Shown one piece after another: positions 39,363 through 47,733 of a stretch of DNA of 64,000 bases. Position 1 is the stretch's first letter; every line of letters starts with the position of its first letter. This stretch comes from Mesorhizobium sp. CA14 (GTDB lineage Bacteria > Pseudomonadota > Alphaproteobacteria > Rhizobiales > Rhizobiaceae), in the NCBI RefSeq assembly GCF_020165195.1, contig NZ_JAIUHR010000031.1:1-64000 (forward strand). Direction: 5' to 3'. Under the pieces are notes generated by a model that was not told the origin of the DNA, searched no databases, and worked only from the letters and a program-made list of their open reading frames with translations. The translations under genes and the position numbers were made by a program.

Positions 39363-39788
39363 ATGAAGACGACCAGCTATTATCCGGTGCTGATGACGGA
39401 TGATGTCGCAGGCACTGCGGACTTTTATGTCGAGCATTTTCGCTTCGAGCCGCTGTTTACGAGCGACTGGTATGTCCATCTGCGCTCGAGCGAGGACAGG
39501 CGCGTCAACCTTGGCATCGTCCAGGGCGACCATGAGACGATCCCGGAAGAAGGGCGCGGGCGCACATCGGGCCTGCTGATCAATTTCGAGGTCCGCGATC
39601 CCGACGCCATCTATGAGCGGGTCGTCGCCGCTGGCCTGCCGATCCTGCGCAGCTTGCGCGACGAGCCGTTCGGCCAGCGCCATTTCATCACCAGGGATCC
39701 CAATGGCGTGCTGATCGACGTTATCAAGCCGATCCCGCCAAGCGAGGAATTCCTGGCGCAATATGCCGAGGGCGTGGCCGGGAGTTAG
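39363..39788 (+). CDS. VOC (glyoxalase/bleomycin-resistance fold) protein
   Basis: 141 residues. SYYPVLMTDDVAGTADFYVEHFRFEPLFTSDWYVHLRSSEDRRVNLGIV and GLLINFEVRDPDAIYERVVAAGLPILRSLRDEPFGQRHFITRDPNGVLIDVIKP form the two paired beta-alpha-beta-beta-beta units of the vicinal-oxygen-chelate fold, ending in the usual metal-site 'DPNGxxIDV'. GAGGAGAAGG lies before the ATG. It is probably induced on release of the divergent TetR protein; the substrate is unknown. Confidence 0.9.
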   Translation: MKTTSYYPVLMTDDVAGTADFYVEHFRFEPLFTSDWYVHLRSSEDRRVNLGIVQGDHETIPEEGRGRTSGLLINFEVRDPDAIYERVVAAGLPILRSLRDEPFGQRHFITRDPNGVLIDVIKPIPPSEEFLAQYAEGVAGS

Positions 39789-39803
39789 GCCGGCGCGGCG
39801 ATC

Positions 39804-40751
39804 TTAGTTCGTCCGTGCCACCGGCATCACCATAACCTGGCTGACACCGGTGCGGCGAACGACAGTGCAGAGCGTCTCGCGGCCGATGCGCTCGGCATCG
39901 AGGATGCGCACGAGGTCGTCGACGCCGGTGACCGGCCGGCCGTCGATGGCCGCGATAATGTCGCCTTCCTTCAGTCCGGCCTTGGCGGCGGGGCCATCCT
40001 TCTCGACGCTGCGCAGGCGCACCGCCGTGTTCGTGGTCACCTGCGACAAGAGTGCCGCCCGGCGCGGCAGGCTGGTCGTGTCGGCGGAAACGCCGATGAA
40101 GGCGCGGCGCACGCGGCCGAAGCGGATGATTTCCGAGATGACGAAATTGGCGGTGTTGGAGGCGACCGCGAAGGCGATGCCCTGCGCGCCATGGATCATG
40201 GCGGTGTTGACGCCGATCACCTCGCCGGCCGACGACACCAGCGGTCCACCCGAATTGCCGGGATTGAGCGCGGCATCGGTCTGGATGACGTCGTCGATCA
40301 GCCGGCCGGTCGAGGCCCGCATCGAGCGGCCGAGCGCCGAGACGACGCCGGCGGTGACGGTCCATTCGAAACCGAGCGGATTGCCGATCGCGATCGCGAT
40401 CTGGCCGCGGCGCAGGCGCTTGGAATCGCCGAGCGGTGCGACGTCGGCAAAGCTGCCGTCGGCGCGCACCAGCGCGATGTCGGTGTCGGGGTCGCGGCCA
40501 AGCACATGGCCTTCACGCGAGGCGCCGTCCGGCATGGTGACACGCACGGCGCGCGCATCGCCGACGACATGGAAATTGGTGACGACCAGCCCGTCCTGCG
40601 CGATGACGAAGCCGGAGCCGTGGCCGCCGGCGCCTATGCGTTCGATGCGGCAGACGGCCGGGCCGATGCGGTCGACGGCGTCGGCAACGGATGCCGAATA
40701 GGCATCGAGCAGAATGTCGTCGGATGGAAGTTTTTCGGCTGCGAAAGCCAT
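39804..40751 (-). CDS. HtrA-like trypsin/PDZ serine protease
   Basis: 315 residues. The catalytic triad is intact: His61 in VVTNFHVVG, Asp91 in DPDTDIALV and Ser167 in NPGNSGGPLV. A PDZ domain fills the C-terminal third (VEKDGPAAKAGLKEGDIIAAIDGRPVTGVDDLVRIL). The N terminus (MAFAAEKLPSDDILLDAYSA) is not a signal peptide, so the protease appears cytosolic, unlike DegP. Its divergent neighbour is a paralogue that has lost all three catalytic residues, suggesting a regulatory pair. Confidence 0.92.
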   Translation of the reverse strand: MAFAAEKLPSDDILLDAYSASVADAVDRIGPAVCRIERIGAGGHGSGFVIAQDGLVVTNFHVVGDARAVRVTMPDGASREGHVLGRDPDTDIALVRADGSFADVAPLGDSKRLRRGQIAIAIGNPLGFEWTVTAGVVSALGRSMRASTGRLIDDVIQTDAALNPGNSGGPLVSSAGEVIGVNTAMIHGAQGIAFAVASNTANFVISEIIRFGRVRRAFIGVSADTTSLPRRAALLSQVTTNTAVRLRSVEKDGPAAKAGLKEGDIIAAIDGRPVTGVDDLVRILDAERIGRETLCTVVRRTGVSQVMVMPVARTN

Positions 40752-40911
40752 AGGCGTGTTCCCGTGTGGAATGATGACTATATGTGCGGAGCAGCCGCAA
40801 TTGCCGCGACCTGACCAGATGGCCAGTCCGGCCGGCGACTAGCCGTCAGGCGAGTACCCGCGGCGGCGTTACCGAGCGATATCTGGGTCACCGAACCCAG
40901 GAGACAGTCTT

Positions 40912-41787
40912 ATGAGCGACTTCAACCTCAGTGCCTTTTCCGACGCGATCGCCGATGTCGCGGCCACCGCTGCCCCCGCGCTGGCGAGTTTCGTCACGCA
41001 CCATCACCGCACCGCGAGCGCCTTCCACTGGCGCGACGGCTATTTCGTCACCACCGAGGAAGCGGTCGAAGCCGGCGAAGAGATCGAGTTGACGCTGGCT
41101 TCCGGCGAAACCGTCAAGGCGGAACTCGTCGGCCGCGATCCGTCGACGGGCGTCGCCCTGCTGAAGCCGGCATCCGCCGCTGCCGGTTTGCCGCAATTCG
41201 CCCAGGCCGGCGCCGTGCGGCCCGGCAATCTGGCGATCGCCGCAGGCAACAGCGATGGCGCCCCGCTTGCCGTGTTCGGCACGATCGGCGAGGTCGGGCC
41301 GGCCTGGCGCTCGATGCGCGGCGGCACGATCGACCGGCGCATCAACCTCGCCATCAACACCGGCGGGCGTTTCGAGGGCGGGCCGGTGCTCGACGCCAAG
41401 GGTGGCTTGATCGGCATGCTTTTGTTCGGACCGCGCCGGCGCGCTCTAGTCATGCCTTACGAGACGATCGAGCGCGCTGTCGCGACGCTGCGCGAGAAGG
41501 GCCATGTCGCGCGCGGCTATCTCGGCGCCGGGCTGCATCCGATCCGCAATGGCGACACGAAAGGCGCCATGGTGATGAGCCTCGACGACAGCGGCCCGGC
41601 CAAGGCCGCCGGCCTGCATGTCGGCGACATCATCGTCGCCTGGAACGGCGAGGCTGTGCATGGTCCGCGCGAGCTGATCCGCAAGCTTGGACCGGATAGC
41701 GCCGGTACAACCGTCACGCTCGGTGTTTTGAGCGGCGGCGCCGAACGCGACCTGTCGATCACCATCGGCGAGAAGCCGCTGAGCTGA
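40912..41787 (+). CDS. Catalytically dead trypsin/PDZ protein (pseudoprotease)
   Basis: 291 residues aligned by eye with the neighbouring HtrA-like protein. All three triad positions are changed: His becomes Glu50 (FVTTEEAVE), Asp becomes Gly80 (DPSTGVALL) and Ser becomes Glu155 (NTGGRFEGGPVL). The fold and the PDZ domain (LDDSGPAKAAGLHVGDIIVAWNGEAVHGPRELIRKLG) are kept. It is followed 8 bases later by a LuxR-type regulator in the same operon. A scaffold or inhibitor role is an inference; no frameshift is seen, so it looks like a maintained protein. Confidence 0.88.
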   Translation: MSDFNLSAFSDAIADVAATAAPALASFVTHHHRTASAFHWRDGYFVTTEEAVEAGEEIELTLASGETVKAELVGRDPSTGVALLKPASAAAGLPQFAQAGAVRPGNLAIAAGNSDGAPLAVFGTIGEVGPAWRSMRGGTIDRRINLAINTGGRFEGGPVLDAKGGLIGMLLFGPRRRALVMPYETIERAVATLREKGHVARGYLGAGLHPIRNGDTKGAMVMSLDDSGPAKAAGLHVGDIIVAWNGEAVHGPRELIRKLGPDSAGTTVTLGVLSGGAERDLSITIGEKPLS

Positions 41788-41795
41788 GAGGGCTG

Positions 41796-42440
41796 ATGAC
41801 AAGCAGCGCAGCACAAGCGATTGCACGATCGGAACCGTCAGCCCATCGGTTGACGGTGCTGGTGGCGCTCGGCGATGCCCGGCGCGCCGAGCAGCTTGCC
41901 GATGCGCTGGCCGCCAGCGACGGTCTGCTGCCGGTATTGGCTGGAAGCGGCGTCGGCCAAATGGCGGATGTCGCCATCGCCGATGAGGCTGGCCTGGAAA
42001 GCCGGGTCGTCAGTTCGGCCACCCCAATCGTCCTGCTTTCGCGGCGTGCGGGCAGCGAGCAGGTGACAGACAATGTGCTGGCCGTGCTGCCTGCCTCCGC
42101 AGACGGCCTGCTGATCGCCGCCGCGGCACGTCTCGCCGCCTCCGGCTATCGCATCGACAGGGCTGGGCCGTCAGAGGTCGCGCATGGCGATTTCCATGAC
42201 GGGCTCGCCGAAGAGGATGTGCCGGACGACAACCAGGCCCGCCCGGCCCTGTCGCCGCGCGAGGCGGAGGTGCTGGCGCTGCTCGCCGAAGGCGCGCCGA
42301 ACAAGGTTATCGCCCGGCGGCTCAACATTTCCGTACACACGGCGAAATTCCATGTCGCCGCCATCCTGATCAAGCTCGGAGCCGCCAACCGCACGGACGC
42401 GATTGCCATCGCGATGCGGCAGGGGCTGGTGCTCGTCTGA
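41796..42440 (+). CDS. LuxR-type response regulator-like protein
   Basis: 214 residues. The C-terminal RPALSPREAEVLALLAEGAPNKVIARRLNISVHTAKFHVAAILIKLGAANRTDAIAIAMRQGLV is a standard LuxR/GerE helix-turn-helix. The N-terminal 130 residues resemble a receiver fold in length but have no clear phospho-Asp pocket (LTVLVALGDARRAEQLADAL...), so it may respond to protein contact and not to a kinase. It starts 8 bases after the pseudoprotease stop. Confidence 0.88.
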   Translation: MTSSAAQAIARSEPSAHRLTVLVALGDARRAEQLADALAASDGLLPVLAGSGVGQMADVAIADEAGLESRVVSSATPIVLLSRRAGSEQVTDNVLAVLPASADGLLIAAAARLAASGYRIDRAGPSEVAHGDFHDGLAEEDVPDDNQARPALSPREAEVLALLAEGAPNKVIARRLNISVHTAKFHVAAILIKLGAANRTDAIAIAMRQGLVLV

Positions 42441-42444
42441 CGCG

Positions 42445-42834
42445 TCAAACAGCGGGTTCGATATCGGTGAGGCGAAAATCGTCGCCCTTGAACAACAGCG
42501 GCATCGCTTCGAGCCGGGCAGTGGCGTAAGCGATGCAGTCGCCAAAGTTTAACGCTGCGGGATGACGACCCTCGCCGTAGCGCAGGAAAGCGTGGCGCGC
42601 GACGGCGGCGTGGTCGGCGGTGAAGGCGATCGTCTCGATCGAAGCGGTGCGCAGGAAGGCGTCGAACGGCTCCAGGATTTCATCCTGCCACCCACCGGCG
42701 AGCACCATGCCCGTTTCGAGAAGGGTGGGCGCTGCAATCAATCGCCTTGTGGCATCCGCAATGGCCCGCACGAAACGATCATGACCCGGCTCGGCGCGGA
42801 GGATCGCGACCAGGGCCGATGAATCGATGATCAT
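42445..42834 (-). CDS. vapC: VapC-family PIN-domain toxin (RNase)
   Basis: A 129-residue PIN domain. The acidic residues that bind Mg2+ are Asp4 (MIIDSSALVAIL), Glu40 (APTLLETGMVL), Asp99 (LNFGDCIAYA) and Asp118/119 (FKGDDF). This is the common Rv0624-like VapC type. The ATG overlaps the vapB stop as ATGA, so the two are translationally coupled. VapC toxins cleave RNA when the antitoxin is degraded. Confidence 0.93.
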   Translation of the reverse strand: MIIDSSALVAILRAEPGHDRFVRAIADATRRLIAAPTLLETGMVLAGGWQDEILEPFDAFLRTASIETIAFTADHAAVARHAFLRYGEGRHPAALNFGDCIAYATARLEAMPLLFKGDDFRLTDIEPAV

Positions 42835-43097
42835 CGCGTCGGGATTCCAAGATCGTCATAACCGAGGATCTCATCCTCGGTCATCGCATTTTCCCGCCTC
42901 GGGATCTGCGCGCCGCTGTCCGAAATCGCCATCAGACGTTGAAACAGGTCGCTGCTTTCGTCGCGAGGCACGAGCCGCTCGCGCGCAACTTCGCGCTCGA
43001 GGGACTGGCGGATCGCCTCCGTCACGGACACGCGACGGCGGCGGGCAAGCTCGCGCGCCAATTGCTCGACTTCCAAATTCTTGATCGATAGAGCCAT
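42831..43097 (-). CDS. vapB: VapB-like antitoxin (Rv0623 family)
   Basis: 88 residues. MALSIKNLEVEQLARELARRRRVSVTEAIRQSLEREVARER is the N-terminal DNA-binding helix pair of the Rv0623 type of antitoxin, and the C-terminal EDEILGYDDLGIPTR is the toxin-binding tail. It ends in an ATGA overlap with vapC. A palindrome 5 bases upstream of its ATG is the expected autoregulatory operator. Confidence 0.92.
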   Translation of the reverse strand: MALSIKNLEVEQLARELARRRRVSVTEAIRQSLEREVARERLVPRDESSDLFQRLMAISDSGAQIPRRENAMTEDEILGYDDLGIPTR

Positions 43098-43101
43098 TCT
43101 G

Positions 43102-43125
43102 TATTCTACCTCTTTGTCTAGAATA
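43102..43125. promoter_or_regulatory. Candidate VapBC operator
   Basis: The perfect inverted repeat TATTCTA (43102-43108) / TAGAATA (43119-43125) with a 10-base spacer lies directly upstream of vapB. Confidence 0.7.
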
Positions 43126-43251
43126 TATATCTCTCCAAAGCTCGGCAAGACGGCAAGGCTCCGCAGCGTCATCACGGACCACATGCGCGCGCCCTTGTGT
43201 CCGCGGGTCGGTGCGGGCAAGGATCGCATCGAAGAATGACGGGAGGCAAAA

Positions 43252-44118
43252 ATGTCGCTCCGCGGAAAGACGCTGTTCATCTCGGGCGGATCGCGCGGCA
43301 TCGGGCTGGCGATCGCGCTGCGCGCGGCGCGCGCCGGCGCCAATGTGACGATCGCGGCCAAGACCGCCGAGCCGCATCCGAAGCTTCCGGGCACCATCTA
43401 CACGGCAGCCGAAGAGATTGAGCAGGCCGGCGGCAAGGCGCTGCCGGTGCTTTGCGACGTCCGCGACGAGGTCCAGGTCGCCGATGCGGTGGCAAGAACC
43501 GTCGAGCGGTTCGGCGGCATCGACATCTGCGTCAACAATGCCAGCGCCATCCAGCTCACCGGCACGCTGGAGACCGACATGAAGCGCTACGACCTGATGC
43601 ACCAGATCAATACGCGCGGCACCTTCCTGGTCTCCAAAATGTGCATTCCCCATCTTAAGTTGGCAAAGAATCCTCACATCCTGAATCTGGCGCCGCCGCT
43701 CGACATGAAGGCCAAGTGGTTCAAGAACCATGTCGCCTACACCATGGCCAAGTTCGGCATGTCGATGTGCACGCTGGGCATGAGCGCGGAGTTCGCCAAG
43801 GACGGTATCGCGGTCAATTCGCTGTGGCCGATCTCTACCATCGATACCGCGGCCGTGCGCAATCTTCTGGGCGGCGCAACAGTGGCCGCGATGAGCCGCT
43901 CGCCAGACATCATGGCCGACGCGGCGTATGCGATCTTCATGCGCCCGTCACGCGAGGCGACCGGCAATTTCTACATCGACGAAGAGGTGCTGCGCGCCGA
44001 AGGCGTGACGGACTTTTCGATCTACGCGCCGGGCGCCAAGGGGGCGCTTGCCGGCGACTTTTTCGTACCAGACGAGGTGTTTGACCGCACGGATACCGAG
44101 ATACGGAATCTCTACTGA
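43252..44118 (+). CDS. Short-chain dehydrogenase (HSDL2-like)
   Basis: 288 residues. ISGGSRGIGLAIALRAARAGANVTIAAKTAEPHPKLPGTIYTAAEEIEQAGGKALPVLCDVRDE shows the nucleotide-binding site and the long 'PKLPGTIYTAAEEIE' insert typical of hydroxysteroid-dehydrogenase-like 2 proteins. NNASAIQLTGT and AYTMAKFGMSM carry the structural and catalytic motifs (Tyr and Lys intact). The substrate is unknown, probably a fatty or steroid-like alcohol. Confidence 0.9.
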   Translation: MSLRGKTLFISGGSRGIGLAIALRAARAGANVTIAAKTAEPHPKLPGTIYTAAEEIEQAGGKALPVLCDVRDEVQVADAVARTVERFGGIDICVNNASAIQLTGTLETDMKRYDLMHQINTRGTFLVSKMCIPHLKLAKNPHILNLAPPLDMKAKWFKNHVAYTMAKFGMSMCTLGMSAEFAKDGIAVNSLWPISTIDTAAVRNLLGGATVAAMSRSPDIMADAAYAIFMRPSREATGNFYIDEEVLRAEGVTDFSIYAPGAKGALAGDFFVPDEVFDRTDTEIRNLY

Positions 44119-44252
44119 CGGAAATCGAGCGAGCGTCGCTTCATCTCGATGAAGCGCTCGAAGCAAAACGGCTCCGGATCCCCGGATCGGTCACCCTCGT
44201 CGATAGCCTTGCGAAGCCTTTCGAGTTTCGAATGGTCTTCGGTTTCTTCCAC
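44112..44252 (-). CDS. 46-residue acidic protein coupled to UPF0114 (ParD-tail-like)
   Basis: A short frame starting at GTG 44252, four bases after the UPF0114 stop, with CGGAG positioned as its ribosome site. It reads MEETEDHSKLERLRKAIDEG then DRSGDPEPFCFERFIEMKRR, SLDFRQ. The 'KLERLRKAIDEG..SG.PEPF.FE.FIEMKR' pattern resembles the C-terminal toxin-binding tail of ParD-type antitoxins, but no partner toxin is present and the DNA-binding half is absent. The coupling and the sensible sequence argue that it is real; its function is unknown. The last 7 bases overlap the end of the convergent SDR gene. Confidence 0.6.
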   Translation of the reverse strand: MEETEDHSKLERLRKAIDEGDRSGDPEPFCFERFIEMKRRSLDFRQ

Positions 44253-44256
44253 AGCG

Positions 44257-44772
44257 TTACTCCGCGGCCTTCTTGCGTTTCGACAACGCCATCACCCGGT
44301 CGATATAGGCCAGCATCAGTGCCGAAAGCACGAAGGCCAAGTGCATGATGGTCAGCCACATCAGTTGCTCCGTCGTGTAGGAAGCGTGGTTGAGGAACAC
44401 CTGCAAAAGGTGGATGGAGGAGATGGCGACGATGGTCGAGGCGACCTTGACCTTCAGCGAGCCGACATCGATCGTTCCCAGCCAATGGACCTCGCCATCC
44501 TGCTCGTCGAAGCGGCTGACGAAATTCTCGTAGCCCGAGATGATCACCATCACCACCAGCGAGGCGACAAGCGCCGCGTCGATCAGGCCGAGCACCTTCA
44601 GGATCGTGTCGGTGTCGCCGAGCGTGAAGGCGCTCATGACGAACTCATAGAGCTTCTTGCCGAAGGACAGCGCGTAGATCGCCAGTGCCACGCCGAGCCC
44701 GAGATAGAAGACGACCAGCAACCAGCGCGAGGCCAGGATGACGGATTCGATGGCGAGTTCGAGACGCTTCAT
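44257..44772 (-). CDS. UPF0114/TIGR00645 inner-membrane protein (YqhA-like)
   Basis: 171 residues with four hydrophobic segments. MKRLELAIESVILASRWLLVVFYLGLGVALAIY, SLVVMVIISGYENFVSRFDEQD, WLGTIDVGSLKVKVASTIVAISSIHLLQVFL and WLTIMHLAFVLSALMLAYIDRVM are the family's conserved parts. The function is not established. It is followed by the 46-residue gene and preceded at 44832-44940 by a hairpin-rich segment ending in a terminator. Confidence 0.92.
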   Translation of the reverse strand: MKRLELAIESVILASRWLLVVFYLGLGVALAIYALSFGKKLYEFVMSAFTLGDTDTILKVLGLIDAALVASLVVMVIISGYENFVSRFDEQDGEVHWLGTIDVGSLKVKVASTIVAISSIHLLQVFLNHASYTTEQLMWLTIMHLAFVLSALMLAYIDRVMALSKRKKAAE

Positions 44773-44831
44773 GAAGGCTCCAGTCAATTGCGATAGGGCG
44801 TATTTCGGCCAGATGAAGCCGGTTTTCAAGG

Positions 44832-44940
44832 CAAAAAACCCCGCCGGGGAGGGGGCCCGGCGGGGCTCAGTATGTCCCGCTGGAGTCGGGACGGGGCAGG
44901 GAACGCCCTGTACAAAATCTGGGTGCCGCAATGCGGCGAT
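44832..44940 (-). ncRNA. Hairpin-rich candidate small RNA or attenuator leader
   Basis: Reading on the minus strand there are four consecutive perfect hairpins: GCCGC/GCGGC (44925-44937), CAGGG/CCCTG (44897-44910), GTCCCG/CGGGAC (44874-44892) and a ten-base-pair GC stem (44839-44848 with 44856-44865) followed by TTTTTT. The last is a strong Rho-independent terminator that lies before, not after, the UPF0114 gene. A promoter could not be fixed. The segment could be an independent sRNA or a premature-termination leader. Confidence 0.45.
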
Positions 44941-44992
44941 TCAATGAGCAGGGCGGGTCAAGCAGGACAATTCTTCTTGAGCCGGCAAGGAA

Positions 44993-45019
44993 AAGGCCCG
45001 TCCGAAGCGGGCGGGCCTT
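44993..45019 (-). terminator. Terminator after the OmpA-like gene
   Basis: On the minus strand AAGGCCCGCCCG pairs with CGGACGGGCCTT (one G-T pair) and is followed by TTCC, 52 bases past the stop codon. Confidence 0.8.
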
Positions 45020-45070
45020 CCTCTTGCGCGCTGATTCCGAAAATCCGGGCAGCATCTTGAAATCAAACGC

Positions 45071-47539
45071 TCATTGTTGCTCGCTGTTGCTCGCCACCGG
45101 CGCCACCAGTGAGGTGATGCGGCGGATGGCGACACGCCGGTTCTCGCGGTTCGGTCCGGGTGTGCTCACCTTGAGATATTCCTCGCCATAGCCCTGCGTG
45201 GTGAGGTTCTCGGCCGGGATGCCGAAGGCGTTGGTCAACGCTTCGGCGACCGCCTCGGCGCGGCGGTCCGACAGCGCGAGATTCGCGTCCGGCGTGCCGA
45301 CGGCGTCGGTATGGCCCTCGATCAGGAAGGTTTCCGCCGGGTTCTTCTTCAGAAGCTTTTCCATGGCGGTGGCCACGCCTTCGAGCTTCTGCACCTCGGT
45401 GTCGGAGATCGTCGCCGAGCCGAAATCGAAGTTCAGCGTGTCGAGATCGATACGGCGGGCGATGTCGCGCACGCGGGCCGAGCGCTTGACCTCGTCGATC
45501 GAGTAGAGACGCTGCACCCTTTCCACAGGTGGCTGTTCTAGGAAGGTATAATATTCGTCCGGATCCTCGACTTCCTCCGAATCCAGGATGTAGTCCCGGC
45601 GGGGGATGTCGAGCCGCATCGGTGGCAGGTCGTCGCCGGGATCGCGCCACTCGTCGACATCGTTATAGTAGCGCTCGTCGACATAGCTCAGCACATATTC
45701 GCGACCATCCGATGTAATGCGCGACCGCCGGATGACGTCGCCATTGCGGTTGCGGATGGTGATGATCCTGACGCCGTTGTCGCGCTCCACGATTTCGCGG
45801 GTGCGGCCGTCCGAAAGATCCTCGTAGTAAACATCCCTGGCGCCGCGGGTGATGCGAGGAGCTTCGTTGCTTTCCACGAATGTTTGGTTGTTGAACTGAA
45901 GGATCACCCGGTCACCGAACTGCTTCACCACGTCGGCGCCCTGCGGCCGGCGGCGCTCGCGGACAACCTGCTCGGGCGTAAGCTCGATCCGCTTGCCTTT
46001 CTCCTGGTCCACGGGGACGATCTTTTCGGGCTTGATCGCCTGCTGCGCCGACTTGTCGTCGGTGGGCGGCGGTCCCTGATTTACGGGAGGAGCCTGCTTC
46101 TCGACTTGCTGGCCGGCTTGTTGCCCGGCCTGATTGCCGCCTTGCTGCTCGGCTTGATTACCGCTCTGTTCAGCGCCTGCTTGGCCAGTCTCGTTCTGGC
46201 CGGCCGGCTGGCGGCCCTTGTGCCTGCGCATTGCATCCTTCTGGCTGTCAAGGACAGGTGCCTCGTTCGGGTTGGCAGGCGCCGCGCCCTGCGCGGCCTT
46301 GCCGCCGTTTTCGGGCTGGTTGTTGTTGGAAGGCTGATTGTTGGCCGGCTGTTCACCAGTGGCAGGCTGCTGCTGCCCGGTTGCGGGCTGCTCGGTCAGC
46401 GGTTTCTTGGCCTGCCTCTTGTTCTGGTTCGAAGGCTGTTCCTGTTGAGCCGGCGCCTGCTCGGTCTCGGCAGGTGCCTGCGCGGTTCCGGGAACCGGCA
46501 ACGGCTTGAGCTTGCGAGAACCCTGGCCTGCTGGCGTCTGTTCGGCAGGGGTCTGGTTTTGTTCGGCAGGTTGCTGGGCCTGCTTGCGCTGCTTGCCGGG
46601 CTGGTTGTCATTTGCCGGCTGCTCTGACGGCTGTTCCGCCGGTGCGGCTTGCTGCTGCTGCTGATTGAGCTTCTTCTTGCGCAGTTGCTGCTGCTGGTCG
46701 GGGGCGGCCTGCTCGGCCGGAGCCGTCTCGCCCTGCTGCTGATTGAGCTTCTTCTTGCGCAGTTGCTGCTGGTCGGGGGTGGCCTGCTCGGCCGGAGCCG
46801 TCTCGCTTTGCTGCTGCTGATTGAGCTTCTTCTTGCGAAGTTGCTGCTGCTGGTCGGGGGTGGCCTGTTCCGCCGGAGCCGTCTCGCTTTGCTGCTGCTG
46901 ATTGAGCTTCTTTTTGCGCAGTTGTTGCTGCTGGTCCGGGGTGGTCTGCTCGGCCGGTTGCTCAGCCGGCGCCGACTCGGCCTGCTGGTTGCGCTTCTTC
47001 TTACGTGGCTGCTGCTCTTCGGTTGCAGGCTGATCGCCCTGATCGGCTGGAGCCGCCTCGGTCTGTTGCTCGCGCTTCTTCTTGCGCGGATTGAACTGCT
47101 GCTCCTCAGTTGCAGGTTGGCTGCCCTGTTCGGCCGGGGCCGACTCGGTCTGCTGTTGCTGGTCGCGCTTTTTACGCGGCTTGAGCTGTTGCTCGGCCGG
47201 TGCAGCCTCATCTGACTGGCCGGACTGCGTCTGTTGCAGCTCCTGCCGCTTCTTGCGCGGCTTCTGCTCCGACTCGGCAGGTGCTGCTTGTTCGGTGGCG
47301 GGCGCCGATTCGCTTTGCTGCTGCTGTTCGCGCTTCTTCTTGCGCGGTTGCTCGGCTCCGCCTTGCGCGCATTCCTCGGCCGACTGGCCTTCGGCGCAAG
47401 CGGCCTGAGCCAGGACGAGCGGCGCGCCGTGCAGGCCGCCGGAAGTGACACCCCCCTGCAGCGGGTACGCGCCCAACGGCGCGGATGCCATAAGCAGGCC
47501 GATTGCCGTGCCCGCCAGAATCCGTGGTTGGCGTTTCAT
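45071..47539 (-). CDS. OmpA-family protein with very long Gln/Lys-rich repeat region
   Basis: 822 residues. A signal peptide (MKRQPRILAGTAIGLLMASA) is followed by about 450 residues of low-complexity sequence built from the unit 'APAEQ...PDQQQQLRKKKLNQQQQSE', four near-identical copies of which lie in tandem around residues 200-310. A structured middle region follows (RIELTPEQVVRERR..., VRIITIRNRNGDVIRRSRITSDGREYVLSYVDERYYND). The C-terminal OmpA peptidoglycan-binding domain has TLNFDFGSATIS, IEGHTDAVGTPDANLALSDRRAEAVAEAL and NRRVAIRRI. It is probably an outer-membrane or periplasmic protein anchored to murein. The repeat DNA could vary in copy number between strains. Confidence 0.9.
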   Translation of the reverse strand: MKRQPRILAGTAIGLLMASAPLGAYPLQGGVTSGGLHGAPLVLAQAACAEGQSAEECAQGGAEQPRKKKREQQQQSESAPATEQAAPAESEQKPRKKRQELQQTQSGQSDEAAPAEQQLKPRKKRDQQQQTESAPAEQGSQPATEEQQFNPRKKKREQQTEAAPADQGDQPATEEQQPRKKKRNQQAESAPAEQPAEQTTPDQQQQLRKKKLNQQQQSETAPAEQATPDQQQQLRKKKLNQQQQSETAPAEQATPDQQQLRKKKLNQQQGETAPAEQAAPDQQQQLRKKKLNQQQQQAAPAEQPSEQPANDNQPGKQRKQAQQPAEQNQTPAEQTPAGQGSRKLKPLPVPGTAQAPAETEQAPAQQEQPSNQNKRQAKKPLTEQPATGQQQPATGEQPANNQPSNNNQPENGGKAAQGAAPANPNEAPVLDSQKDAMRRHKGRQPAGQNETGQAGAEQSGNQAEQQGGNQAGQQAGQQVEKQAPPVNQGPPPTDDKSAQQAIKPEKIVPVDQEKGKRIELTPEQVVRERRRPQGADVVKQFGDRVILQFNNQTFVESNEAPRITRGARDVYYEDLSDGRTREIVERDNGVRIITIRNRNGDVIRRSRITSDGREYVLSYVDERYYNDVDEWRDPGDDLPPMRLDIPRRDYILDSEEVEDPDEYYTFLEQPPVERVQRLYSIDEVKRSARVRDIARRIDLDTLNFDFGSATISDTEVQKLEGVATAMEKLLKKNPAETFLIEGHTDAVGTPDANLALSDRRAEAVAEALTNAFGIPAENLTTQGYGEEYLKVSTPGPNRENRRVAIRRITSLVAPVASNSEQQ
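46640..46960. repeat. Coding tandem repeat in the OmpA-like gene
   Basis: Four or more copies of about 75-85 bases encode the QQQQLRKKKLNQQQQ / SETAPAEQATPD unit, with small in-frame length differences in the CAG (Gln) runs. Neighbouring copies are nearly identical at the DNA level, which suggests recent slippage or recombination. Confidence 0.8.
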
Positions 47540-47733
47540 ATCGATTTTCTCCTAGTGGGGTCCCATCCCTGCCCAAACTTTCGTCAGCCGCAATTGGTTC
47601 CGCAGGGCATTGGCGCCAGCCAAGGATGCCTGACCGGCCTTTTGAAGGCAATTTCGTGTTTTTCTAATGTTGATACTGGGTCACCGTCACCGCACGCTTG
47701 ACCAAAAGGCCGCGGAGGGCCAAATCCAGCAAA

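Noticed and set aside
46640..46960. CRISPR or intergenic tandem array
   Set aside because: The repeats are in-frame coding sequence inside the OmpA-like gene.
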